This document shows positions 25,674 through 33,433 of a DNA stretch of 64,000 nucleotides, piece after piece. Under the pieces are notes generated by a model. The model was not told the origin of the DNA, ran no database searches, and saw only the letters and a program-made list of their open reading frames with translations. The position numbers and the translations under genes are program-made. The first letter of the stretch is position 1. Each line of letters starts with the position of its first letter. The stretch is from positions 1 to 64,000 of the forward strand of contig CAWFQE010000007.1 of NCBI GenBank assembly GCA_963817885.1. Direction: 5' to 3'. Origin of the DNA: CAVOHU01 sp963817885. GTDB lineage: Bacteria; Acidobacteriota; Vicinamibacteria; Vicinamibacterales; JAKQTR01.

Positions 25674-26492
25674 GTGGACCGAGGACACGCGACGAGCATT
25701 GCTCCGGGTGCGCTGCATCAGGGGCGCTTCTACCACGTTCACCACAAGACGCTCTACCGCGCCATCGGTGAGCCCGACAACCGGAACCGCAAACCACTGA
25801 CTTGTGCGGCCGCCATCGAACGGCTGATGCTCTTCGACGCCGTGCTTGCCGAGCCGCAGCTGACCTGGCTCGGCTCGGCTCACGATAAGGTGTCGTACTT
25901 CAGCGATCGTGCCTCCCAGTTGCGATCCGAAGAACTCCCTCACCTCAGTTTCGGCCAGTCGAAAGTCACTCGCCATTTCCCGGACAAGCTGCCCATCGGC
26001 GTTCACCGGGACGGCCGTCCGGAGGTCTTCCTTTACTTGGTGACGAGGTCGAGCCCTGTTGACTTCCGTGTCTTCCTGGACCGCCACGCCGAGCTCTGGC
26101 GCGCCCTCTACCACTGGGAACTGCGGGTGCTGCTTCCACGTCCGTTCTGGAGCGAGCAGGCCGCGTACGAGCGAGCCTTCTACGAGCAGCTTGCCACACC
26201 GATATCGCTGTCGGAGAGCGAGGAACTGGCCTGGCTGTTTCGAGAGCGGCGACGCCTCGCGGAGACGAGCATCGCGTCCAGCGATGCGAGGTTTCGGACG
26301 GCCGAGCAACGGTTCCGTGCGCCCCGGTTCAGTTGGCTGTACCGCGCTTGGCGCCGGAGCGGTGACGCCGCCATCTGGCCGGCGATGTCCAGCACACTGG
26401 CGGACAAGATGGACCGCGGCGACGTCGGTCTTCGATGCGAGCGGGTCATCGGCTCGTACATGCACCTGGACGACCTCGCCGGGACGGCGTGA
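25674..26492 (+). CDS. Unknown protein of the recombinase region, main part
   Basis: Natural sequence begins near 25618 and continues to 26492. Joined with the N-terminal piece it gives about 349 residues. Conserved-looking features are an N-terminal winged-helix-like segment (GFTERQARFL ... KKLVDRGHAT ... GRFYHVHHKTLYRAIG) and a longer C-terminal region with RLMLFDAVL and DFRVFLDRHAELWRALYHWELRVLLPR. I have seen relatives of the N-terminal part beside site-specific recombinases in mobile DNA, but no function is established to my knowledge. It lies about 1.3 kb upstream of the serine recombinase on the same strand. Confidence 0.6.
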   Translation: MDRGHATSIAPGALHQGRFYHVHHKTLYRAIGEPDNRNRKPLTCAAAIERLMLFDAVLAEPQLTWLGSAHDKVSYFSDRASQLRSEELPHLSFGQSKVTRHFPDKLPIGVHRDGRPEVFLYLVTRSSPVDFRVFLDRHAELWRALYHWELRVLLPRPFWSEQAAYERAFYEQLATPISLSESEELAWLFRERRRLAETSIASSDARFRTAEQRFRAPRFSWLYRAWRRSGDAAIWPAMSSTLADKMDRGDVGLRCERVIGSYMHLDDLAGTA

Positions 26493-26650
26493 TGCCTCGG
26501 AGGGGGAACAAGGGGGAGACAACATGCCGAGACGAAGTTGTCCCTCCGTCCACGTCGGTCATCTTGCCCGCTTGGCGGAGAGCCGCAGCGTAACGGCGGC
26601 GTTCTTCGCCGCCGGGAGACCGCGGGCGCAGAGGACCAGGAGAGGGAGAG

Positions 26651-26720
26651 CGGGCGTGAGCGACCCCAGCTCTCGGCCGCTGGGCCGTCCCGGCCGCGCC
26701 CCGGGGGTCGCTCACGCCCG
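26651..26720. repeat. Perfect 17-bp inverted repeat
   Basis: The left arm 26651-26667 (CGGGCGTGAGCGACCCC) is the exact reverse complement of 26704-26720, with a 36-base GC-rich spacer. No T-run follows, so an intrinsic terminator is unlikely. Its position in the gene-free stretch near a serine recombinase makes a recombination or protein-binding site possible. Confidence 0.6.
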
Positions 26721-27080
26721 AGCGCCGGTGTCACGGCGCGATGGACGTCGAACGGCGCCGTGGTGGCGTCGTTGGCCGACGCGAACGCAGGGTCGAACCG
26801 AGTTGAGATTCCGCCGAGGACCAGGATGGCGAATCGCGGCTTATTCGTGGGTGACATGGACGGTGCGTTCGCGCTCGACACCGCGGCCGTGAAGGACGGT
26901 GAGTCGGACTGAACGATGGAAGTGGCGCGGGTCTCTATGATGCAAGCTCGCAGGTTGCGTGAAAGGTCAGTGTGCAAGACGTGGCTGCGACCGATGCGAA
27001 GCAGGCAGAGCAGGGCACCGACGCGCACGTGTTCACACGGCGGGCCGGCAACGGCCGACTCTACGCCCGGCGGCCCGGTC

Positions 27081-27102
27081 GTCAAGGCGCTTGGGCCTTG
27101 AC
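27081..27102. repeat. Short hairpin
   Basis: GTCAAGGC (27081-27088) and GCCTTGAC (27095-27102) form an 8-bp perfect stem with a 6-base loop. Flanking CCGG-rich sequence could extend it with mismatches. No T-run follows. Confidence 0.4.
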
Positions 27103-27645
27103 TGCCCGGGCCGTCAGGCGCTCTTTGGCTCTTATGCCGGCCCACCGTGTTGGCGGTTCGCGTGCCGCCGATACTTGCGCGCAATTACAGACGCTCAGGC
27201 CTTGGGGGGGTTGACGAGGAGCACAAACAGACGTAAGTTGGTTTTATCGCCGCCCGTGCCGGAAGGCACTCCTCCGAATCGCCACTCAGGCATCCGGAGC
27301 GCGCATTCGACCCACGCCCCAGGGCTCCGTCTCGAGCGCACCCTTTCGAACATCAGGACCCGAAGTTGGAGCCTCTCGCTGCGTTGCGATCCCAGGATTC
27401 GCGCGCAGCGGCTGCGTCGCGTTCACCAGAGACACGTTCACGCTGTCGAACTGCTGAACGCCTCAGAGACGGTCGCACTGACTGACGCGACCGTCGCCGC
27501 TCGGAGCACAGCCCCGCGGACGATGCCGGCTCCAGGCCGCATCCGCGCTCACCGTGTCGGCGCGTCGATCACCACATCGACGCGCCAGAGCGCGCCTCCC
27601 AGCCAACACGAATCGTCAGGACTCGCGTGCGATTGGGGGACCGCC

Positions 27646-27828
27646 ATGGACGTGCCCGAGTGTGCGGAAGACGCGTCGGAACCGATCTCGATCGTCCGAT
27701 GTCGGGAATTGCTGGGTGACGACGCCGACGCGTTGTCGGACGATGAGGTTCTTGTCGTCGCGCGCCATGCCGAAGCGCTGGCGCACGTCGTGATCGCACT
27801 GGCGCTGCAGGAAGGTCACATTCGGTAG
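27646..27828 (+). CDS. Small acidic protein preceding the recombinase
   Basis: A predicted 60-residue acidic protein (ATG 27646, stop 27828) whose stop is 5 bases before the recombinase start. It is helical, with DDADALSDDEVLVVARHAEALAHVVIALALQ, and has no recognised family. Similar small genes sometimes sit directly upstream of large serine recombinases. The tight spacing suggests coupling, but this one could be spurious; the support is composition and position only. Confidence 0.5.
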   Translation: MDVPECAEDASEPISIVRCRELLGDDADALSDDEVLVVARHAEALAHVVIALALQEGHIR

Positions 27829-27833
27829 CCGCC

Positions 27834-29402
27834 ATGGCGAGACGACACCGCTTGTCGGCGCCCGGCGATGAGGCTAAGCTGCCGGATATGGTCGGCGCGG
27901 TGATCTATGTTCGCGTCAGCACGAAGGAACAGACCGAGAACCTCAGTCTGGCTACTCAGCTCCGCGCCTCCGAGGAGTACTGCCGCAGGCAGGGCTACGA
28001 GATCCTCGAACGTTTCCACGAAGAAGGCGAGAGCGCCAAGACGACGGACCGCAGCCAGCTCCAGGCGCTGCTGAAGTACTGCCGAACGCACAAGGGCAAG
28101 GTCCACTTCGTGGTCGTGTACAACCTCACGCGATTCGCGCGCGAGAAGTACGACCATTTCGCCCTCCGCGCGCACCTCAATTCGCTCGGCATCTCGCTGC
28201 GGTCGGTCACGGAGCCGATCGACGACACTTCCACGGGCAAGCTGATGGAAGGCGTACTTGCCGCGTTCGCGCAGTTCGACAACGACGTGCGCTCGGAACG
28301 AACGCGCGCAGGCATGCGGGCCGCTCTGGAACTCGGGCGCTGGACATTCCCGGCACCCCTCGGCTATCTGAACGCCCCAAAGTGGTCGGGCAAGAGCATC
28401 GTTCACGACCCCGAGCGTGGGCCGCTCGTCAAACGCGCCTTTGAGGATGTAGCAACGGGGCGATACAGCAAGCAAGAGGTCATCGCGCGCGCGACCGAGG
28501 CAGGGTTGCGCAGCCGAAGGGGGCTCGCGCTCTCACCCCAGAGTTTCGGCCAGATGATGCGGAACACCATCTACATGGGCAAGGTGGAGAGCCCGGACTT
28601 CGGCGTGTCCACGAAGGGCAACTTCGAACCGCTCGTGGACGAAGCCACGTTCTACCGCGCCCAGGCCGTGCTCGACGGCCGTGTCGTGGTGGCTGGTCCG
28701 CGACGGAGGAATCACCCGGACTTCCCGCTGCGCGGATTCGTCCGCTGCGAAAGCTGCGGCCGGCCGCTCACGGGTAGTTGGTCGAAGGGCCGGAACGGCC
28801 ATTACGCGTACTACCACTGCCAGCGTCAGTGCCGAGCGGTGAACGTGAGCAAGGCCACCCTGGAAGGCGCGTTCGCAGACGAACTCGCGCTTTTGCAGCC
28901 GACCTCGGGCTACATGCGGCTGGTCAAGGATCGGATTCTGCTCGTCTGGGAACAGCGACGAGCGGAAGCGACGGATCGGACCGCGGATCGGGAGAAGCAG
29001 GTCAAGGTCATCCAGCAGAAGCTCGATCGGCTGGACGAGGCGTTCCTGTTCGCGCAGACGATCGACACCAAGAGCTACGAGCGGCAACGCGACAGGCTGC
29101 GCGAAGAAGTGACGCTGGCGCAGATCGACCAGCACGCCGAGGCCATCGACGAACTCGACGTACAGGGCATCCTGGCGTTCGCAGAACGCATCCTGCCGCG
29201 CGCCTCAGACCTGTGGGTCCAGGCTTCGCTCGACTACAAGCAGCGCCTGCAGCAGCTGTTCTTCCCGGAGGGGATCGCGTACGACGGAAATCGATTCAAT
29301 CGAACCGCCGTAACGGCACCACTTTTCAGTTACTTGGCGCCGTCTGAGAGTGCTGATGAAAGAGTGGTGAGCCGGGTGGGTATCGAACCCACGACCCCGT
29401 GA
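27834..29402 (+). CDS. Large serine recombinase (site-specific integrase)
   Basis: A 522-residue large serine integrase. The resolvase domain holds VIYVRVSTKEQ (with the nucleophilic serine in RVS) and later VYNLTRFARE, followed by the recombinase domain (PLGYLN, a helical region), a zinc ribbon (CESCGRPL and CQRQC supplying four cysteines) and a coiled coil near 385-450. Translation may start at 27834 or at the internal ATG near 27888, just before the resolvase domain. The last 13 codons overlap the 3' half of the tRNA-Lys gene on the other strand (ending GIEPTTP), as expected for an integrase that inserted at a tRNA 3' end and now reads across its own attachment site. It is intact and may be active. 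Confidence 0.92.
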   Translation: MARRHRLSAPGDEAKLPDMVGAVIYVRVSTKEQTENLSLATQLRASEEYCRRQGYEILERFHEEGESAKTTDRSQLQALLKYCRTHKGKVHFVVVYNLTRFAREKYDHFALRAHLNSLGISLRSVTEPIDDTSTGKLMEGVLAAFAQFDNDVRSERTRAGMRAALELGRWTFPAPLGYLNAPKWSGKSIVHDPERGPLVKRAFEDVATGRYSKQEVIARATEAGLRSRRGLALSPQSFGQMMRNTIYMGKVESPDFGVSTKGNFEPLVDEATFYRAQAVLDGRVVVAGPRRRNHPDFPLRGFVRCESCGRPLTGSWSKGRNGHYAYYHCQRQCRAVNVSKATLEGAFADELALLQPTSGYMRLVKDRILLVWEQRRAEATDRTADREKQVKVIQQKLDRLDEAFLFAQTIDTKSYERQRDRLREEVTLAQIDQHAEAIDELDVQGILAFAERILPRASDLWVQASLDYKQRLQQLFFPEGIAYDGNRFNRTAVTAPLFSYLAPSESADERVVSRVGIEPTTP

Positions 29403-29439
29403 TTAAAAGTCACGTGCTCTACCCCTGAGCTACCGGCCC
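29365..29439 (-). tRNA. tRNA-Lys (anticodon TTT)
   Basis: A 75-base tRNA on the minus strand. It has acceptor stem GGGCCGG/CCGGCTC, D arm GCTC...GAGC, anticodon stem CGTGA/TCACG with loop CTTTTAA (anticodon TTT), T arm GTGGG TTCGATA CCCAC, discriminator A and encoded CCA. A TACAAT -10 box lies 12 bases upstream of its 5' end (29451-29456). The serine recombinase gene overlaps its 3' half (29365-29402), marking this tRNA as the probable integration site. Confidence 0.95.
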
Positions 29440-29450
29440 ACAACCACAGC

Positions 29451-29456
29451 ATTGTA
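29451..29456 (-). promoter_or_regulatory. -10 box of tRNA-Lys
   Basis: TACAAT on the minus strand at the right distance for transcription to begin a few bases before the mature tRNA 5' end. I see no good -35 hexamer at standard spacing. Confidence 0.5.
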
Positions 29457-29646
29457 TCCGATTGTCTGACCACTTCAGGGCAAGGTCGAGCTCGCCCGCA
29501 CATCCTCCGACGCGGCACGATCGACTGGCACTCCGCGGGTGAACGTGAACGACGTTCACCGAACGGGCGTCCTTCGCAGCCTGTTCCGCCGTCACCCTGC
29601 AGTGAGGCGCCCCGAACGACCGGAAGTCATCTCGGGGCGGACTCGG

Positions 29647-30327
29647 CTACCGCTTCCAGGACACCGACACGCCTTCGCCGGACGGCGAGACTATCGCCGA
29701 GACCAGCGCGGGGTTGGTCCGAACGGTCCTGAGGAAGTCATCCATCTCGCTCGCCTTGTTCACGACGTTGTGCGCGAGGAAGAGGCCGCATTTGTCGAGG
29801 CGCGGGAACACCATGTCGAAGAACCGCTGGTAGTCCCGCTTCCACGCGTCCAGGAACACGAAGTCGAACGTGCCTTGCAGCTTGGGAATGGCCTTGAACG
29901 CGTCGCCCTGGATCACTTCGACGATGTCCGAGAGGCCGGCCTGGCGAACGTTGGCCTCGGCTTCCTTCGCGCGCTGCGGGTCGTATTCGATCGTGACCAG
30001 CTTGCCGCCCGTTTCGCGCAGCCCCAGGCCGATCCAGATCGCGCTGTAGCCGCTGGCGGCGCCGATCTCGAGCGCGCGCTTGGTCGAGTGGGACGCCACC
30101 AGCATGCGCAGAAACCTGCCGTCTTCTTCCGACACGGCAAGCTGGCCGGTGTCGGCCCCGCGAATTCTCATCAGCAGGGCATGGAGCCCTTGCGAGATCC
30201 CAGGATCGGGGGCGGCCTGCGCGGCCCGCTGGACGCCGCCCGAAGCCGACGCAACCCGGGCAGGCGAGAGAGGCAACAGGCACATGCCCGCCGTGATTCC
30301 AAGTAGAAACACCAGCATCTTCTTCAT
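29647..30327 (-). CDS. Exported class I O-methyltransferase
   Basis: A 226-residue SAM-dependent O-methyltransferase of the caffeoyl-CoA/catechol type (methyltransferase family 3). The start is ATG 30327 (MKKMLVFLLG), which opens with a signal peptide or lipoprotein-like leader, and GAGG lies about 12 bases upstream. Core motifs are ALEIGAASGYSAIWIG (motif I), VTIEYDPQRAKEAEANV, and FDFVFLDAWKRDY (metal and catalytic Asp). A longer frame to 30543 adds only low-complexity residues. Periplasmic or membrane-attached methyltransferases of this type are unusual because SAM is cytoplasmic, so the leader might instead be a membrane anchor. The substrate is unknown. Confidence 0.82.
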   Translation of the reverse strand: MKKMLVFLLGITAGMCLLPLSPARVASASGGVQRAAQAAPDPGISQGLHALLMRIRGADTGQLAVSEEDGRFLRMLVASHSTKRALEIGAASGYSAIWIGLGLRETGGKLVTIEYDPQRAKEAEANVRQAGLSDIVEVIQGDAFKAIPKLQGTFDFVFLDAWKRDYQRFFDMVFPRLDKCGLFLAHNVVNKASEMDDFLRTVRTNPALVSAIVSPSGEGVSVSWKR

Positions 30328-30626
30328 GGGAACGTTCAACCTCGCACCGGCGCCGGGGGGTCCGGCCGCCGCACACCACGTGCGCCGCCAGCCGCAGGCC
30401 AGGCAGTCCAGTGTAATGCGAAGATCGGCGCTCGCCGAAATTGGGTCGTCCGGGTCTTCGGGGAGTAGGGCCGGGGAGTCGGGCGCAGGGGCGTTCGTTC
30501 GATCTGGCTGAGCCGCCAGCCCTCGGGCGCCGAAGCGCCGCACGCGCGAAGGCGGCGCGAGCCGCGTCAGCCGTCAGCCGCCGGCCGTTAGCCGCAGGCC
30601 GCGAGCCGCGTGCCGTGCCGCCGCCC

Positions 30627-31307
30627 CTACGGCCTCGCTGATGGGCTCAGGTTGATCATCCGGTCAGGACCGACGTAGGGAAGCGTCGCATCCCGGACTT
30701 CGGAGAGCTTGCCCAGGATCGCGGCGATACGCCACAGATGATCCTGGCACTGAGAGAGCTCCCGGCGGATGTCGGAGGCAAGGTCGTCTCGCATCAGGAC
30801 CAGTTCCAGCGTCCCGGTTGCCGTCGTCAACGGGTTGTTCACCTCGTGACCGACAGCGGTGGCGATCTCGCCGATGGCGCGCAAGCGCTGCGAATGCACT
30901 TCCTGCACGTTCGTCCTCCGGGTCGCCATCAGCTTGTTGATGCGGGCCGTCAGCTCCCGAATCATGACGGGCTTCACCAGGTAGTCGTCGGCGCCGACTT
31001 CGAAGCCCTGGACCTTCGACGGCGTGTCGGCCACACCCGTCAGCATCAGGATCGGGACAATGCGCGTGGCTTCACGGCCGCGCAGGGCACGGCAGACCTC
31101 GAAGCCGCTCATCCCGGGCAGCAGGACGTCGAGCACGATGGCGTCGAACGGAGTCGAGGCGGCAGCCGCCAAAGCGGCAGGGCCGTCGCTGGCCAGGGTC
31201 ACCGCGAAGCCCTGCGTGAGGAGGAGTTCCTGGAGCCCGCGGGCGGCTCGTTCCTGGTCTTCGACGACAAGTACGTGGGGGACAGGCACGAGGTCAGGTT
31301 TGGGCAT
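30627..31307 (-). CDS. Response regulator receiver with DHp helix but no ATPase domain
   Basis: A 226-residue protein. Residues about 10-125 are a complete receiver: acidic pair in VVEDQE, phosphoacceptor Asp in VLDVLLPG, Thr in LMLTG, Lys in LVKP. Residues about 140-210 look like a HisKA dimerisation/phosphoacceptor helix (AIGEIATAVGHEVNNPLTT, with His in the H-box). The catalytic HATPase domain that normally follows is missing, and the protein ends soon after. It could be a phosphorelay intermediate or a truncated hybrid kinase. No stop-codon or frameshift artefact is visible, so the shape may be genuine. The partner kinase is not in the window. Confidence 0.82.
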   Translation of the reverse strand: MPKPDLVPVPHVLVVEDQERAARGLQELLLTQGFAVTLASDGPAALAAAASTPFDAIVLDVLLPGMSGFEVCRALRGREATRIVPILMLTGVADTPSKVQGFEVGADDYLVKPVMIRELTARINKLMATRRTNVQEVHSQRLRAIGEIATAVGHEVNNPLTTATGTLELVLMRDDLASDIRRELSQCQDHLWRIAAILGKLSEVRDATLPYVGPDRMINLSPSARP

Positions 31308-31439
31308 GGTGTCTCATCCGTCGTCGGTAAATCGTATCGGTCGAGACGGGTCATGGCAGCAGGGGGCCGGAGCGAAAAAGTCGAAGTTGCACGGAACCGC
31401 GCCAGAGGCCCATTTTGAGGCCGCAGCCCCGCCGGATCG

Positions 31440-31448
31440 TGCTAAACT
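31440..31448 (+). promoter_or_regulatory. Extended -10 of the basic-tailed protein gene
   Basis: TGCTAAACT (31440-31448) fits an extended -10 and lies about 50 bases before the TTG start at 31499. No clear -35 hexamer. The TGCTA start is shared with several other promoters in the core half of the window. Confidence 0.45.
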
Positions 31449-31498
31449 CGGTTGCTTTCTGTTGATGTTCAGCCCCTCCTTGCGAGGCGGGAGGCACA

Positions 31499-32140
31499 TT
31501 GAGTCCCATCCTGATCCGGCCCGTCCGGGAACAACTCGAGCACGACCGTGTCATCCGGCTGCTCCAGGTCAAGTACCGGCGACGCTTCAACGTGGGGCTG
31601 AATCCGGGAGGGGAGCAGTCCGCCCCGGCCGGCGATCCGGCCGCCCCGGTCTACCCCGACCTGGTGCTGTCCGCGCCGGGCCGCGGCCGGCGTGTGCTCG
31701 GGGTCGTCGAGGTCGAGACCAGCGAATCGGTCAATAACCTCGAGGCCATGGCCCAGTGGGTGCCCTATAGCCGACTGTCGGCCGACTTCATTCTCTACGT
31801 GCCCGTGGTGTCGGTCGATTCGGCCCGCCGCCTGTGCGGCGACCTGAGCGTGGACATCGCCGAAATCTGGACCTACCACACCCTGGGCGACGAGCTCCGG
31901 TTCACGCAGGTCTACCACGCCGCAGATGCCAAGCCTTCAGCCAGGGCGGCAAAACCCGCTGCAGCCAAGCCGACGCACAAACCTGCCCCAAAGCCAGCCT
32001 CCAGGCCGAAAGCCAAAGCGAAGGCCGCATCCGGCAGGAAAGAAGTCGCCCCTGCGGCCAGGGGCAAGGCCCCGGCTTCGCGCCGCGCCGCGGCGAAGCC
32101 GATTCGGTCGGTCACGAAGGCCGCGTCCAAGAAGAAGTAG
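31499..32140 (+). CDS. Hypothetical protein with nuclease-fold-like core and basic tail
   Basis: A 213-residue protein from TTG 31499, supported by GGGAGG about 5 bases upstream. The N-terminal 135 residues contain YPDLVL and GVVEVET, which resemble the D and ExE of restriction-endonuclease-like folds. The function is not established. The C-terminal 75 residues are Ala/Lys/Pro-rich and strongly basic, as in proteins that bind nucleic acids. It lies 15 bases before the next hypothetical gene and probably forms an operon with it. Confidence 0.65.
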   Translation: MSPILIRPVREQLEHDRVIRLLQVKYRRRFNVGLNPGGEQSAPAGDPAAPVYPDLVLSAPGRGRRVLGVVEVETSESVNNLEAMAQWVPYSRLSADFILYVPVVSVDSARRLCGDLSVDIAEIWTYHTLGDELRFTQVYHAADAKPSARAAKPAAAKPTHKPAPKPASRPKAKAKAASGRKEVAPAARGKAPASRRAAAKPIRSVTKAASKKK

Positions 32141-32155
32141 AAGTCGTATCAAGCC

Positions 32156-33214
32156 TTGCCTTACCTCAGCTTCACGCGCGATCATCGCGGCTACGAATAC
32201 ACAGCGGTTGTCCACTCCGGGCGCCGCCAGGCCTCGGCCGCCCAGCGAATCCTCTACTGGTTCCGGACGCCGCCTGGCGTGAAGTTCGGCCGCGTGCCGA
32301 TAGACGAGGACGTCATCCGTTCGCTCGAAGAGCACAATCCGGGCGTGGTCTTCGACTGGGAGAAGATTCTCCAGCCTCCACCCCCGCCGAAGACGTATGG
32401 CGATCCCCGGGCGCGGGCAAGGAAGTACAGGCGCGAGACTCCCGCCGAAACTCGAGAGGAGAGCCGCGCCGAACCCGGCGCTCCGGCACCGGCACCAGCG
32501 CCAACTCCACTTCCGGTTCCAGTGGCGCCTCCTCTTGCGGCAGCCCCCGTCAATGCGGCGCCGCCCTCAGTCGGCAAGACGGCCGCGAAGCGAAAGCGGC
32601 GGCGTCGAGCGGCCCGCGGTGAAGCGACGACTGTCTCGCCAGCCGCGCCCGAGAGGCTCGAGCAGGCCCGCCTGTTCGAAAGCCACCCGGGCGCTGGACA
32701 TGACGCGCGGATGGAGGCCTCAGGCGACGCGGCGTCCGATCGGGATGCACCTTCCGGCCGCGATCAGAACGGCACGTTGGACCTCGCAGACGATGGCGCC
32801 GAAGAGGCGGCGGAGGCGGCAGGGGAGCGACCGCCTGCGCCGGCTTCGACGCCAGCCGGCAGGGTGCTTGGGCCCGAGGGCCTCGCGCGGTTGAGAACCC
32901 GGTGCGCCGAGCTGATGGCCAGGATCTCCGAGCGCGTGCCGGACGCCGCACAGGCCGACGCGCTGCGCGATCAGGCCGAGCGCCTCAATCCGGATGCCTG
33001 GGTGACGGCCGACGAGGTTCGCGACGGACTCGAGCACTACGAGCAGATCTACCAGGACCTCCGGCACGCCCTCGGTCCAGACACAGGAGCCCGGCGGCGC
33101 GGGCGGCGACGGGGCCGATCGGGGCGCCACGGCAGAGCCGGCGCCGAAAGCACCGAAACCCCGACCGCAAAGGACGGGCAGGCTGGTCCGGAGCCCGACG
33201 ACACCACCTCCTGA
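32156..33214 (+). CDS. Hypothetical protein with conserved N-terminal domain and disordered middle
   Basis: A 352-residue protein from TTG 32156. The N-terminal 75 residues (MPYLSFTRDHRGYEYTAVVH, then ILYWFRTPPGVK and VFDWEKIL) look like a compact conserved domain. The middle is Ala/Pro/Glu-rich and disordered with basic patches (KRKRRRRAA), and a predicted helical C-terminal region precedes an Arg/Gly-rich end. Proteins with this N-terminal domain occur in Acidobacteriota as far as I recall, with no assigned role. The basic clusters suggest RNA or DNA contact. Confidence 0.6.
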   Translation: MPYLSFTRDHRGYEYTAVVHSGRRQASAAQRILYWFRTPPGVKFGRVPIDEDVIRSLEEHNPGVVFDWEKILQPPPPPKTYGDPRARARKYRRETPAETREESRAEPGAPAPAPAPTPLPVPVAPPLAAAPVNAAPPSVGKTAAKRKRRRRAARGEATTVSPAAPERLEQARLFESHPGAGHDARMEASGDAASDRDAPSGRDQNGTLDLADDGAEEAAEAAGERPPAPASTPAGRVLGPEGLARLRTRCAELMARISERVPDAAQADALRDQAERLNPDAWVTADEVRDGLEHYEQIYQDLRHALGPDTGARRRGRRRGRSGRHGRAGAESTETPTAKDGQAGPEPDDTTS

Positions 33215-33325
33215 TATCCCATAAGCGGACGACGCCCGGGCCCCGTCAGCCTTCGAGTTCATGGACCTCCTTATTTCAAGGGCACCGGCCAGACCGCCTG
33301 GCAGAACGTCCGAATGTAGCGGGGT

Positions 33326-33345
33326 GGCGCAGGCTCGCCTGCGCC
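33326..33345. repeat. Hairpin upstream of the VWFA gene
   Basis: GGCGCAGG (33326-33333) pairs with CCTGCGCC (33338-33345) around a CTCG loop. It lies after the preceding gene and before a TAGAAT -10-like box at 33359-33364, so it could be a weak terminator or an operator. Confidence 0.45.
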
Positions 33346-33433
33346 GGGCGGGACGGGCTAGAATACAAACAGCGCTCCAGATCATTCCCGGACGTCGGCG
33401 TCTTCTCTCTTTCACCTGATGAGGTTTCCGATC

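Larger units (their letters stand above)
26493..27645. other. Long stretch without a recognisable gene
   Basis: About 1.15 kb between the unknown protein and the small gene preceding the recombinase. Open frames on both strands are short or low in protein-like composition. It contains a perfect 17-bp inverted repeat (26651-26720) and a smaller hairpin (27081-27102). It may be a relic region of the mobile element or hold recombination or regulatory sites. Confidence 0.5.

Noticed and set aside
26180..27184. A 334-residue minus-strand frame across the gene-free stretch
   Set aside because: It overlaps the end of a supported plus-strand gene, has no ribosome site and no recognisable domain. Some short parts look protein-like but not enough to call a gene.
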